From an uncultured Prevotellaceae bacterium (GTDB lineage: Bacteria > Bacteroidota > Bacteroidia > Bacteroidales > Bacteroidaceae): a DNA stretch of 52,664 nucleotides. Shown one piece after another: positions 17,097 through 25,819 of this stretch. Under the pieces are notes generated by a model. The model ran no database searches and had not been told where the DNA came from. It worked only from the letters and a program-made list of their open reading frames with translations. Positions within the stretch are counted from its first letter, which is position 1. Every line of letters starts with the position of its first letter. The stretch covers positions 1 to 52,664 of the forward strand of contig CACYQO010000017.1 of NCBI GenBank assembly GCA_902776545.1, written 5' to 3'. The position numbers and the translations under genes were made by a program.

Positions 17097-18575
17097 TTAT
17101 TGTCTGGTGGTGTGGAAACCGTCGATGTTCTCATAACGGCGCTGCATCATCCGTTTGTAGATGTGACGGATCCATATCGGATGGGTGACGATGAAGGCCA
17201 GTCCGATCAGCGACATGAAGATGAAAGTGTACGTAGGTCCGACCAGCAGGAAACCGATGGTGGCGATGGCACCGGGGGCGAACAGCGACAGCAGTTCGAT
17301 CACCAGTTGCATGCCGTTCTCAAAGTTTCCCTTAGCAGTCACCTTCTGCTGCAGGGGCAACGTCTGTTTGTTATACACCGCTAACTGGAAGATGACGAAG
17401 TGCAGCACACCCGCCGTCAGCAGCATATACGCCACGAGCATCAGCAACGTGAACTTGCCGGTGAACACCGCAGGCAGCATCACCAGAAAGGGGATGAACA
17501 GCACGGCGCTGTAGAACCAGAACTTCGCCTTCAGCAGGGCTATGATATTCTCACGGTGCATCATCAGCAGGTCGATGTAGTTGCCTTCCTGTCCCATAAT
17601 CTTGATGAGTGCCGTCACGCTATAGATGGCAAAGCAGTAGAGGCACCAGAAGTTCTGCATATACACATTATCATAGATCGGCGTATAGGCGATGAGCATC
17701 GAGAACATGACGATCAGCGACAGACTCATGATACAGCGAGTTCGCATCGTCTTGTTACGGAGGTTCGACTTCATCTCAATCTTCAGGTATTCACCCACAA
17801 GGCCGAAACGGTTCAGGAATGCGAACTGCGACACGTGCTTCAGTGCCCGTTCTTTCTTCTTCGAGATCTCCTCATACACATACTTGAACTGGAAGTGTCG
17901 GTTCACTATAAACAGCAGCGCTATCACGATGACGACGGCCGGCAGGAACCACCAGGCGCGTCCGGCCTCGGCATAAGTGTCGAGCAGCCGTGCCGCCGTT
18001 TTCTTATTGGGGTCGAAGATCCAGGGGATATACGGAATGGCATACACCGCAACACTGGCGAAGAACCACAACACATTGCGGTTGATGAGCGTACGGAAGA
18101 ACAGATACACCTGACTATTCATCATAATCAGCAGTAGGCACGCCATCAACTCCCAGATGACGGGCCAGCCAGCACCGGCAAAGAGCAAGATGATGGAGTA
18201 GGGCACGAACATACAGAGCCAGAGGAAGTTGTAGCCGCTCAGATGTGACGACAGCAGGAAGCACTCGATGGCCGTATATCTGGAGATGGGCAACAGGATA
18301 TAAGGCTTCACCATCATACCAGGCGTGGTCTGGACCACAAAGCGGAACAAGTAGTCGATGACAAGAATCAGCGGCATGAACGAGATCATCCGTCCAGCCT
18401 CACCTTCAGCCGTCAGAGCGATGATACAACCGTAAAGAATCATATACAGCGCCAGCATGGCGGCACCGAAATATGTCATCACTTTGGCCCATTTGTTCTG
18501 CTCGAAGATCGGGCTGCGTTTATAGCTCAGCATCGTGTTCTTCCGCAGCAACCTGTATAGCTCAAGTCTATTCAT
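17097..18575 (-). CDS. DUF5687-type ABC-2 membrane permease
   Basis: A 492-residue integral membrane protein with about ten hydrophobic segments, a cytoplasmic N-terminus (ELYRLLRKNTMLSYKRSPIFEQNKWAK) and a basic middle loop (about 225-270). The pattern agrees with DUF5687, permease subunits of ABC exporters of Bacteroidetes. Such permeases usually sit next to an ATP-binding subunit, but none is adjacent here. The ATG immediately follows a GTTTAC word array. It lies 29 nt downstream of the LolA-like gene and may be cotranscribed with it. Substrate is unknown. Confidence 0.75.
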   Translation of the reverse strand: MNRLELYRLLRKNTMLSYKRSPIFEQNKWAKVMTYFGAAMLALYMILYGCIIALTAEGEAGRMISFMPLILVIDYLFRFVVQTTPGMMVKPYILLPISRYTAIECFLLSSHLSGYNFLWLCMFVPYSIILLFAGAGWPVIWELMACLLLIMMNSQVYLFFRTLINRNVLWFFASVAVYAIPYIPWIFDPNKKTAARLLDTYAEAGRAWWFLPAVVIVIALLFIVNRHFQFKYVYEEISKKKERALKHVSQFAFLNRFGLVGEYLKIEMKSNLRNKTMRTRCIMSLSLIVMFSMLIAYTPIYDNVYMQNFWCLYCFAIYSVTALIKIMGQEGNYIDLLMMHRENIIALLKAKFWFYSAVLFIPFLVMLPAVFTGKFTLLMLVAYMLLTAGVLHFVIFQLAVYNKQTLPLQQKVTAKGNFENGMQLVIELLSLFAPGAIATIGFLLVGPTYTFIFMSLIGLAFIVTHPIWIRHIYKRMMQRRYENIDGFHTTRQ

Positions 18576-18576
18576 C

Positions 18577-18608
18577 TGTAAACTATAAAACCGTAAACTG
18601 TAAACTAT
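18577..18608. repeat. GTAAACT word array between the LolA-like and DUF5687 genes
   Basis: Three GTAAACT words (plus strand) fill the gap and include the stop codon of the LolA-like gene. On the coding strand the last word ends directly at the DUF5687 ATG. Confidence 0.65.
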
Positions 18609-19240
18609 CTCAGGTCAATTACCTCAGCGTGTGGGAAGTCCTTGGCATTGAAACGGAACATCGAATCGTTGGCTGACTGCTTCTTCAGGTTGCTGATGTC
18701 GAAGATGGTCCACTTCTTACCCTGCAATAGCTTCACCTGTGTGGGGTGGTTCGTCTTCTTGTCGATTGTGATAATCAGTTCCTTGATCTTGTTACTGGCC
18801 GTCGAGGCAGTCAGATGGACCACATGGTTATTGCCGTTGCTGTTCAGCGTGGCGTTGTATCCCTTCTTATAAAGATTGAGGAAGTTGTAGGGGTTGATGG
18901 TCTGCAACTGTTCCTCGGTAGGGTTGACGATGTTCACTTCATCGTTATCTTTCATATAGGTCCACTGCGTCTTGCCGTCGAACCATACACTGGCTTGCGG
19001 GGTGGTGGCGTGGAACTTCTTGCCCTTGATGATGATGGTGCCGCTGGTCGAGCCCATGCTACCCGTCATTTTGAAGTCAGCCTTCACACCGGCCTTCATC
19101 GTCACGGTGGCGGCTGCCTTGTCAAGCACACTCTTTGCCGTCTGGGCCGAAGCGTTTAAAGGTGAAAAGGTGAAAAGGTGAAAGAGTAAAATTCCTGTCA
19201 CCACAGCCTTTACCTTTGTTATATTTCCTATTTTGTTCAT
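18605..19240 (-). CDS. LolA-like periplasmic lipoprotein carrier
   Basis: Likely carries lipoproteins from the inner to the outer membrane. The mature part has the LolA pattern: AKSVLDKAAATVT, an FKMTGSMGSTSGTIIIKGKKFHATT beta-sheet, VWFDGKTQWTYMKDNDEVNIVNPT, then YKKGYNATL and a C-terminal sheet. The ATG at 19240 is preferred; another lies 8 codons upstream. The signal peptide TGILLFHLFTFSPLNASAQ draws its core from an 8-nt GGTGAAAA word array read on the opposite strand. FtsK, upstream on this strand, is often next to a LolA gene in Bacteroidales. The stop lies in a GTAAACT array. Confidence 0.85.
   Translation of the reverse strand: MNKIGNITKVKAVVTGILLFHLFTFSPLNASAQTAKSVLDKAAATVTMKAGVKADFKMTGSMGSTSGTIIIKGKKFHATTPQASVWFDGKTQWTYMKDNDEVNIVNPTEEQLQTINPYNFLNLYKKGYNATLNSNGNNHVVHLTASTASNKIKELIITIDKKTNHPTQVKLLQGKKWTIFDISNLKKQSANDSMFRFNAKDFPHAEVIDLR
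19157..19192. repeat. GGTGAAAA word array in the LolA-like signal peptide
   Basis: Three words of period 8 on the plus strand, read on the minus strand as FHLFTFSPL. The inverted partner is at 19258-19302. Confidence 0.8.
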
Positions 19241-19257
19241 GATAATATCTATTTGTT

Positions 19258-19302
19258 TTTTCACTTCTTCACCTTTTCACTTTTTCACCTTTTTACCTTT
19301 AC
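19258..19302. repeat. Inverted TTTCACCT word array
   Basis: TTCACCTTTTCACTTTTTCACC words, complementary to the array at 19157-19192 with the LolA-like start between them. The array runs up to the stop codon of ftsK. Confidence 0.75.
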
Positions 19303-21770
19303 CTCAGGCTTGCCAGAAGATTATTGAGACTGTTCTCATCCTGGATCATCACCTCACGGGGCTTTGAGCCCATGGCTGCACCAACGACACCGGCCTTCTC
19401 CAGCTGGTCCATCAGACGGCCTGCACGGTTGTAACCGATAGCAAACTTACGCTGGATGAGCGAGGTCGAACCGCTTTGGTTGATGACAATCAGTCGAGCG
19501 GCATCCTCAAACAACGGGTCGAGGTGCTGCATGTCCACATCCTTGTCGCCACCGTCTCCCATATCTGCATCAGGCGTATCTGGCTCGGGAAGTTCGAAGG
19601 CCATATTATAGCTTTGCTGTTCGGCGATGTAATCGTTGATGCGCTCCACCTCGGGTGTATCGACGAAGGCACACTGCACACGGATGGGCTCTGCACCACC
19701 CAGGTAGAGCATATCACCCTTACCAATCAGTTGCTGGGCACCGGTACGGTCGAGGATGGTCTTCGAATCAATGCCGGCACTCACCTTGAAGGCGATACGG
19801 GCTGGGAAGTTTGCCTTTATGTTACCCGTGATGATCGTCGTCGTAGGACGCTGGGTGGCGATGACCATGTGGATACCCACGGCGCGGGCCAGCTGGGCGA
19901 TACGGGCGATAGGCAATTCAATCTCCTTACCCGCCGTCATGATCAGATCGCCGAACTCATCGATGATTACCACGATATACGGCATATACCCGTGACCACC
20001 GCGAGGCGGAATCTTACGGTCGATGAACTTCCTGTTGTACTCCTTGATATTTCTGGCACCCACCTCCTTCAGTAGGTCGTAGCGGGTGTCCATGAGCTTA
20101 CAGAGCGAGTTCAGCGTACGTACCACCTTAGTCACGTCGGTGATGATGGGATCAGCATCGTCGTCGGGTACCTTCGCCAGGAAGTGGTTGATCAACGGGT
20201 TGTAGATTGAGAACTCCACCTTCTTCGGGTCCACGAGCACGATCTTCATCTCTGCGGGGTGCTTCTTATATAATAAAGAGGTGATGATGGCGTTCAGACC
20301 GACGGACTTACCTTGTCCCGTAGCACCGGCCACGAGCAGGTGGGGCGCCTTGGCGAGGTCGAACATAAACACCTCGTTGGTGATTGTCTTACCGACGGCA
20401 CAGGGCAGTTCCATCGTCGATTCCTGGAATTTCTTGGAATTCAGAATCGATTCCATCGACACGATCGAGGGTTTGGCATTAGGAACCTCAATACCGATGG
20501 TACCCTTACCTGGGATGGGGGCGATGATACGGATGCCAAGGGCCGAGAGGCTCAGGGCAATATCATCCTCCAGTGAACGGACCTTCGAGATACGGACACC
20601 GGGAGCCAGCGTAATCTCGTAGAGCGTGATGGTCGGACCCACCGTTGCCTTGATGCTTGAGATCTCCACGCCGAAGGTACGTAATACCTCTACGATGCGG
20701 TTCTTGTTGGCCGTCTGCTCGGCCATGTCGATATACGGCTTACCGTCGTTATCGTATTTCTTCAGCAAATCGAGGGTGGGATAGTGGTAGTTCTCCAGAT
20801 CGCGCTTCGGATCGTAGGGCTCCAAATCTTCTAAAGTCGGGGCAACAGTCTTCTTGTCTGCGGCTTCGTCGCCATGGGTGGCCTCTACGTCGAACTCTAC
20901 GTCCTTGCCGGATTGCCCGGAATGTCCGGTTTCACCGGCATCATAAACATTATCGATGACCTCGGCAGAACCGTCCTTTTTAAATTCTACCACCTGCTCG
21001 ACAGGATTATCAAACACGGTGGGATCATCGTCTTCGTCCTCGTCATCGTCGTTCTCCTTCAACAGGTTCTCATAAGAATCGGGCTTTTCATTGGGATCAT
21101 TGTTTGCAACCACAAATTTAACCTTGTCAAGGAACTTGCTCGGGTTCAATAACTTACGAATCACTAAGATGGTTTCTGCACTCAAGTAGGTCAGGAAGGC
21201 GATGGCCGTCAGTCCGAGGATGGCCGTCAGTCCGGGAGCACCTACGAGATTGCCGAGGAAGTGGCAGACGTACATACCGTGATCGCCGCCGGGACTGTAA
21301 CAGGTTTCCGTGAAGAATGGAGCCAGCAACAGCGACATCGCCACCGACGCCCAGATCATCAGAATCATCAGAGAGAAGAACCACTTCAACAGGTTCACCT
21401 TGTAGGCTCTCGTCAGATGCACACCTAATAGCAGCAGGAACAACGGGATGAGGAACGCCGACAGACCGAAGCAGCGCTTGATGAAATACCAAGAGCACCA
21501 GGCACCGATGCTGCCACAGGTGTTCATGAACTCATGGTGCTGATTCAGAATCTCACCCTCACGAGGATCCTCGATCATACTCTGGTCGGCAGCTCCCGTT
21601 GAGAGATACGAGATAAACGCCATCGTCATGAACAGTGCCACGAGCACCACGGCAATGCCCAGCGTAAAGTTGAGTGCCTCGTTGTGGAATATCTTGTCAA
21701 AGCTCAGCACACTCGACAGACTGCTGCCGGAGCTCTTCTGCGACTTTTTTTCCTTCTTTTTCTTTGCCAT
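19299..21770 (-). CDS. ftsK: FtsK/SpoIIIE DNA translocase
   Basis: Septum-located DNA pump that clears the chromosome at division. An 823-residue protein: Lys-rich N-terminus, four membrane segments (about 30-200), an acidic linker with EDEDDDP, then the RecA-like motor with Walker A GATGQGKS, Walker B IVVIIDEFGDLI and ATQRPTT, and a C-terminal gamma winged-helix (LIQRKFAIGYNRAGRLMDQLEKAGVVG) that reads KOPS-like sites. The ATG at 21770 is chosen because a TACTTTTG box lies 28 nt upstream; an earlier in-frame start would cover it. Linker length is short compared with E. coli FtsK, usual for this phylum. Confidence 0.96.
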   Translation of the reverse strand: MAKKKKEKKSQKSSGSSLSSVLSFDKIFHNEALNFTLGIAVVLVALFMTMAFISYLSTGAADQSMIEDPREGEILNQHHEFMNTCGSIGAWCSWYFIKRCFGLSAFLIPLFLLLLGVHLTRAYKVNLLKWFFSLMILMIWASVAMSLLLAPFFTETCYSPGGDHGMYVCHFLGNLVGAPGLTAILGLTAIAFLTYLSAETILVIRKLLNPSKFLDKVKFVVANNDPNEKPDSYENLLKENDDDEDEDDDPTVFDNPVEQVVEFKKDGSAEVIDNVYDAGETGHSGQSGKDVEFDVEATHGDEAADKKTVAPTLEDLEPYDPKRDLENYHYPTLDLLKKYDNDGKPYIDMAEQTANKNRIVEVLRTFGVEISSIKATVGPTITLYEITLAPGVRISKVRSLEDDIALSLSALGIRIIAPIPGKGTIGIEVPNAKPSIVSMESILNSKKFQESTMELPCAVGKTITNEVFMFDLAKAPHLLVAGATGQGKSVGLNAIITSLLYKKHPAEMKIVLVDPKKVEFSIYNPLINHFLAKVPDDDADPIITDVTKVVRTLNSLCKLMDTRYDLLKEVGARNIKEYNRKFIDRKIPPRGGHGYMPYIVVIIDEFGDLIMTAGKEIELPIARIAQLARAVGIHMVIATQRPTTTIITGNIKANFPARIAFKVSAGIDSKTILDRTGAQQLIGKGDMLYLGGAEPIRVQCAFVDTPEVERINDYIAEQQSYNMAFELPEPDTPDADMGDGGDKDVDMQHLDPLFEDAARLIVINQSGSTSLIQRKFAIGYNRAGRLMDQLEKAGVVGAAMGSKPREVMIQDENSLNNLLASLR

Positions 21771-21797
21771 ATCTTGTCTCTTTTCGCAATTTTGATG

Positions 21798-21805
21798 CAA
21801 AAGTA
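21798..21805 (-). promoter_or_regulatory. -7 box of ftsK
   Basis: TACTTTTG on the minus strand, 28 nt before the ATG. Confidence 0.6.
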
Positions 21806-21848
21806 GTCGAAAAAACTTAGATTTCATCATAAAATGCTGTTTTTTTTG

Positions 21849-21856
21849 TAATTTTG
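21849..21856 (+). promoter_or_regulatory. -7 box of the exonuclease-rlmI operon
   Basis: TAATTTTG, only 9 nt before the ATG at 21866. Transcription would start within a few bases of the start codon. Confidence 0.6.
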
Positions 21857-21865
21857 CACCAAGAA

Positions 21866-22522
21866 ATGAGAAAGTTAATATATAACAAGGTCGATAAGGC
21901 CATGATTTCGCATCTCAAGCGGGTGGAGTTCTATGGTAAGATCTATGTCGTGACATCTCCCGTCGAGGCGGAACATGCCGTTGACTACCTGCTGTCGCAG
22001 CCCATCCTCGGCTTCGACACCGAGACACGCCCGGCCTTCGAGAAAGGCAAGCGCTACTACTGTTCTCTGCTACAGGTATCGACACGTACCGAGTGTTTCC
22101 TCTTCCGCCTGAATAAGATTGGACTCTGCCCGGCGGTCAAACGGCTCTTGGGTGACAAGGCGGTGACGAAGGTGGGACTGGCATGGAACAACGACATGCT
22201 CTCGCTCCGACAGCTCGGCAACTTTGAACCGGGCCATTTCATCGACCTTCAGGACATGGTACGCGAACTGGGCATCGAGGATCAGAGCTTGGTGAAAATC
22301 TATGCTAACCTCTTCATAGAGCGCATCAGCAAGGCGGAGCGCCTCTCCAACTGGGAGCGCCGCGAATTGACAGAGAGACAGATGGAGTACGCTGCCATCG
22401 ACGCATGGGCTTGCGTACGTATATATAATGAAGTGAGCCGGCTGCTGGCTACCCGTGATTATGAGCTGGAGGTCAGACCGGACGAAAACGTGAATCAGAA
22501 CAATGAGACAGGTATTTCTTAA
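21866..22522 (+). CDS. RNase D/WRN-type 3'-5' exonuclease domain protein
   Basis: A 218-residue single-domain DEDDy exonuclease. Exo I LGFDTETRP (Asp, Glu), Exo II GLAWNNDMLSLRQLG, Exo III YAAIDAWACVRIYNEV (Tyr and final Asp). The HRDC domain of full RNase D is missing, so it resembles the stand-alone WRN-like exonucleases. RNA or DNA substrate cannot be decided. It overlaps rlmI by 20 nt, so both are translated from one message. Confidence 0.88.
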   Translation: MRKLIYNKVDKAMISHLKRVEFYGKIYVVTSPVEAEHAVDYLLSQPILGFDTETRPAFEKGKRYYCSLLQVSTRTECFLFRLNKIGLCPAVKRLLGDKAVTKVGLAWNNDMLSLRQLGNFEPGHFIDLQDMVRELGIEDQSLVKIYANLFIERISKAERLSNWERRELTERQMEYAAIDAWACVRIYNEVSRLLATRDYELEVRPDENVNQNNETGIS

Positions 22523-23705
22523 ACGAGGTAAGGAAGAGAGTCTGCTCCGCTTCCATCCCTGGGTGTTCTCTGGAGCCATCCAACAGGCCGACGAGGGTAT
22601 CGGAGAGGGCGAAGTGGTGCGTGTCGTCAACAGTCAGGGCGATTTCATCGCTGTCGGACACTATCAGATGGGCTCCATCGCCGTGCGGGTGCTCTCCTTT
22701 CATGACGAATCCATCGACGAGGTGTTCTGGGGCCGTCGGCTGGCCTCCGCTTTGCAAGTGAGACTGTCCATCGGTCTGTCAGATAATCCTCAGAACAACA
22801 CCTACCGTCTGGTGCACGGTGAGGGCGACCTGTTGCCGGGACTGGTTATCGATGTCTATGGTCAGACGGCCGTCATGCAGGCCCACAGCGTCGGTATGCA
22901 CATCAGCCGCGATGTTATCGCCCGTCAGCTGGTGAAGGTGATGGAGGGCCGTATCGCCCACGTCTATTATAAGAGTGAGACCACGCTGCCGGGTAAGATG
23001 CGCGCCGATGAAACCGGACTTTCCGACGACGGCGAGCTGAGCTACTTCATCTATGGCGGCTCGGACGACAATACCGCGATGGAGAATGGACTGCTGTTCT
23101 ACGTCGACTGGCTGCGTGGACAGAAGACGGGTTTCTTTGTCGATCAGCGCGACAACCGCCTGCTGCTCGAGCGCTTCGCCAAGGGCCGTCGGGTGCTGAA
23201 CATGTTCTGTTACACCGGTGGATTCTCGTTTTATGCCATGCGGGGTGGGGCAGAGTTTGTCCATTCCGTCGACAGCAGCGCAAAGGCCATCGAACTTACC
23301 AACCGCAATGTCGAACTGAACTTCCCTGGCGACAAGCGTCATCAAGCTTTCTGCGAGGATGCCTTCCGCTACCTCGAACAGGCTGGCAGCCAATATGACC
23401 TGATTATCCTCGATCCCCCTGCTTTCGCAAAGCACCGTGGTGCCTTGCACAATGCCCTGAAAGGCTATACCCGCCTGAACCTCAAGGCGTTCCAGAAGAT
23501 CCAACCCGGTGGCATTCTCTTCACGTTCAGCTGTTCGCAGGTGGTCACGAAAGACCATTTCCGCAATGCGGTCTTCACCGCAGCGGCTCAGGCTGGCCGT
23601 CAAGTGCGTATCCTCCATCAGTTGCACCAGCCCGCCGACCACCCCATCAACATCTACCATCCCGAAGGTGAATACCTCAAAGGCCTGGTTCTGTACGTAG
23701 AGTAA
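22503..23705 (+). CDS. rlmI: RlmI-type 23S rRNA m5C methyltransferase
   Basis: Class I SAM-dependent rRNA methyltransferase (E. coli RlmI modifies C1962). An N-terminal PUA domain (RGKEESLLRFHPWVFSGAI) is followed by the EEHEE-like middle domain and the Rossmann domain about 195-400: VLNMFCYTGGFSFYAMRGGA (motif I), ILDPPAFAK (motif IV, the substrate site) and FTFSCSQ with a catalytic-type Cys. Length (400) is normal. A hairpin of GCAACGGACTA words follows the stop. Confidence 0.9.
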   Translation: MRQVFLKRGKEESLLRFHPWVFSGAIQQADEGIGEGEVVRVVNSQGDFIAVGHYQMGSIAVRVLSFHDESIDEVFWGRRLASALQVRLSIGLSDNPQNNTYRLVHGEGDLLPGLVIDVYGQTAVMQAHSVGMHISRDVIARQLVKVMEGRIAHVYYKSETTLPGKMRADETGLSDDGELSYFIYGGSDDNTAMENGLLFYVDWLRGQKTGFFVDQRDNRLLLERFAKGRRVLNMFCYTGGFSFYAMRGGAEFVHSVDSSAKAIELTNRNVELNFPGDKRHQAFCEDAFRYLEQAGSQYDLIILDPPAFAKHRGALHNALKGYTRLNLKAFQKIQPGGILFTFSCSQVVTKDHFRNAVFTAAAQAGRQVRILHQLHQPADHPINIYHPEGEYLKGLVLYVE

Positions 23706-23708
23706 TTT

Positions 23709-23778
23709 AGCAACGGACTACAGGACAGACACACTTATCCTGCATGAAAAAAGTCCTTTAGTCCTCTAGTCCGTTGCA
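23709..23778. repeat. GCAACGGACTA hairpin between rlmI and tilS
   Basis: GCAACGGACTACAGGAC at the left pairs with GTCCTCTAGTCCGTTGC at the right, with AGTCCTTTAGTCC repeating the word inside. The right arm ends 10 nt before the tilS ATG. Confidence 0.75.
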
Positions 23779-23788
23779 AAAGAAGAAA

Positions 23789-25156
23789 ATGATTAATAAA
23801 GTTGAGACATATATTAAAAAGGATGGTCTACTTTCCGCTGACGCTCTCCATCTCGTAGCCCTCAGCGGGGGTGCCGATAGCGTCGCCATGCTGCGAGTAC
23901 TTCTGGCATTAGGCTACCACGTCGAGGCTGCTCACTGCAACTTTCATCTCCGTGGCGACGAGAGCGACCGCGACGAGCAGTTCGTCAAGAATCTCTGTCA
24001 GCAGAATGATGTACAGCTTCACTTAATCCACTTTGACACAGCCGAATACGCCTCATTGCATCAAGTAAGTATTGAGATGGCGGCACGTGAACTCCGTTAC
24101 CGTTATTTCAACCAGTTGCGTCAGGATGTCGGAGCCGAGACCGTCTGTGTCGCCCATCATCGTGACGACGCCGTAGAGACCTTCCTCATGAACCTCCTCC
24201 GTGGTGCAGGCATTCACGGTCTCACGGGCATCCGTCCTCGCAACGGCCACATTGTCCGTCCTCTGCTCTGCATCAGCCGTCAGGACATCCTCCAATACCT
24301 CGATTCCATCGGTCAACATTACGTCACCGACTCCACCAATCTCGTCGATGACGTCCTCCGCAACAAAATCCGTCTGCGTCTGATTCCTTTGCTTGATGAA
24401 ATGAGTCCTGGGGCTTCCGATAATATCTCCCGCACCGCTACATACCTCTCTGAAGCCGAAAAGGTTTATAATGATGGAATTCGGAGGTACGGGGACGCGT
24501 TGGCGCGTTGGCGCGAGGAATCTCCTGCGTCAGAAGGTAATCTCGTACCTCCGTACCCCCGTACCCCCGTACCTCCGATAATTCCTATTTCGGATATCAA
24601 ATCCTCTCCCTCCCCCCTCTGCCTTCTCCACGAATGGCTCTCACCGCTGGGCTTCAACCGCTCTCAGGTCGATCAGCTGGTTGACAGTCTCGATGGCGGG
24701 TCCGGCAAAGAGTTGTCTTCCCCCTCTCACGCCCTCGTCATCGACCGCGACCGCATCATCGTTGAACCTATTTCTGTGCCTCTATCTCCCCTCCATATCC
24801 CCGAGCCTGGCAACTACCGCACGTCCGACCGTCACCTCTTAAAAGTTGAATCTACATCTGTCATAACCATCTCAAAAACACCTGATTGCGCCACGCTTGA
24901 TTTATCAAAGGTACAATTCCCATTAACCCTCCGTCCCGTCCGCGAAGGCGACGCCTTTTGTCCTTTTGGCATGTCTGGCCATCGCCTCGTCAGCGACTTC
25001 CTCACCGATCTTAAACTTTCCGTCCTTGAAAAGCGTCGTCAACTCGTTGTCACCGATGCTACCGACACCATTCTCTGGCTCGTCGGCCTCCGCACCGACA
25101 ACCGTTTTCGTGTCACCCCCGACACCCCCGCCATTCTCCGCTTCACCTTCCTTTAA
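23789..25156 (+). CDS. tilS: tRNA(Ile)-lysidine synthetase
   Basis: Makes lysidine at C34 of tRNA-Ile(CAU), which lets it read AUA. The PP-loop SGGADS is at residues 26-31, with HCNFHLRGDESDRDE and AHHRDDAVETFLMNLLRGAGIHGLTGI following. C-terminal TilS domains end with FCPFGMSGHRLVSDFLTDLKL and RFRVTPDTPAILRF. The ATG at 23789 is used rather than a TTG 5 codons earlier that lies in the hairpin. An in-frame word-array segment (about 24476-24585) adds an Arg/Pro-rich stretch (RRYGDALARWREE...VPPYPRTPVPP) between the catalytic and C-terminal parts. Confidence 0.93.
   Translation: MINKVETYIKKDGLLSADALHLVALSGGADSVAMLRVLLALGYHVEAAHCNFHLRGDESDRDEQFVKNLCQQNDVQLHLIHFDTAEYASLHQVSIEMAARELRYRYFNQLRQDVGAETVCVAHHRDDAVETFLMNLLRGAGIHGLTGIRPRNGHIVRPLLCISRQDILQYLDSIGQHYVTDSTNLVDDVLRNKIRLRLIPLLDEMSPGASDNISRTATYLSEAEKVYNDGIRRYGDALARWREESPASEGNLVPPYPRTPVPPIIPISDIKSSPSPLCLLHEWLSPLGFNRSQVDQLVDSLDGGSGKELSSPSHALVIDRDRIIVEPISVPLSPLHIPEPGNYRTSDRHLLKVESTSVITISKTPDCATLDLSKVQFPLTLRPVREGDAFCPFGMSGHRLVSDFLTDLKLSVLEKRRQLVVTDATDTILWLVGLRTDNRFRVTPDTPAILRFTFL
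24476..24585. repeat. GTACCCCC word-array element inside tilS
   Basis: The left arm 24476-24497 (GGAATTCGGAGGTACGGGG and a few more bases) and right arm 24544-24585 (words CGTACCTC, CGTACCCC) are inverted copies. Between them are GTTGGCGC words of period 8 and GGTAATCTC at 24536-24544. The whole is translated. Confidence 0.8.
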
Positions 25157-25171
25157 TGTATAGAAAAAAGC

Positions 25172-25202
25172 TTGCTGGTGTCGGGAAAAATAAGTAATTT
25201 TG
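25172..25202 (+). promoter_or_regulatory. Promoter-like site pointing into the convergent FHA gene
   Basis: TTG at 25172, about 20 nt, then TAATTTTG at 25195-25202. No plus-strand gene with recognisable features follows; transcription would run antisense to the FHA gene. Confidence 0.4.
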
Positions 25203-25228
25203 CAGTGCAGAAGAAAAGAAAGGATTTT

Positions 25229-25759
25229 TTATTCTTCGTTTCCGGCAGCGCGGAGGATGATACTGGTGGCGCCGATAGTGAAGAGTGTGCCGTCGGTGAT
25301 GATGCGGCGCTCACGGGGTGTGAGCTCAACGTTGTCGACGAAGGTGCCGGTGTTGCTGTTGTTGTCTTTCAGGGTGTAGCGCAGGTTGCCGTGTTTGTCA
25401 CGGCTGACGGTGATGGTGCAGTGGTTGAGATCGACGCTGGGATCGACGGTCTCGAAAGGGGTGTTGATGGGGTTGCCCTTCTGGTGGCGGCCGATGATGT
25501 TGTCGCCCATGCGGAGAGGAATGACCTGCTTGTAGTGGAACATGTTCTCGATGACGACGATGGAGCCACAGCCCTGTTCGTCGGCCTGTTTGTCGGGGTT
25601 CTCGTCTTTCTGGCGGTCGCGGAGCTTGCTGACGCCGATGCGGATGGCGAACTGCTTGCCGCAGTCGGGACACTGGAACACGAGCGACTGGCCGTCGGTG
25701 TAACGGGTCTCATCGAAGGTGATGAAGTTTTCACATTTGGGACAGCGGACGCGCTTCAT
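25229..25759 (-). CDS. Zinc-ribbon plus FHA domain protein
   Basis: A 176-residue cytoplasmic protein. An N-terminal zinc ribbon (MKRVRCPKCENFITFDETRY...FQCPDCGKQF, two CxxC pairs) is followed by an FHA domain: IPLRMGDNIIGRHQKGNPIN (phosphopeptide-binding Gly-Arg), LNHCTITV (in place of the usual SxxH) and LKDNNSNTGTFVDN. FHA domains bind phosphothreonine. No kinase is adjacent, so the partner is unknown. The ATG follows an AAAGTTC word array directly. Confidence 0.88.
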   Translation of the reverse strand: MKRVRCPKCENFITFDETRYTDGQSLVFQCPDCGKQFAIRIGVSKLRDRQKDENPDKQADEQGCGSIVVIENMFHYKQVIPLRMGDNIIGRHQKGNPINTPFETVDPSVDLNHCTITVSRDKHGNLRYTLKDNNSNTGTFVDNVELTPRERRIITDGTLFTIGATSIILRAAGNEE

Positions 25760-25760
25760 G

Positions 25761-25802
25761 GACTTTGAACTTTGAGCTTTGAACTTTAAACTTTATGATT
25801 AC
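25761..25802. repeat. TTTGAAC word array with a GTAATCAT boundary
   Basis: On the minus strand GTAATCATAAAG begins the array, followed by TTTAAAG, TTCAAAG, CTCAAAG and TTCAAAG words that end 1-2 nt before the FHA start codon. The same arrangement precedes paaK at 42777. Confidence 0.8.
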
Positions 25803-25819
25803 ATCGGAGGCGGGCAAGG

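Noticed and set aside
22779-23660. 293-codon minus-strand frame opposite rlmI
   Set aside because: Shadow of a gene with complete methyltransferase motifs.
25172-25768. 198-codon plus-strand open frame opposite the FHA gene
   Set aside because: It is the antisense shadow of a GC-rich gene with clear FHA and zinc-ribbon motifs; its D/V/A-rich sequence has no recognisable domain.
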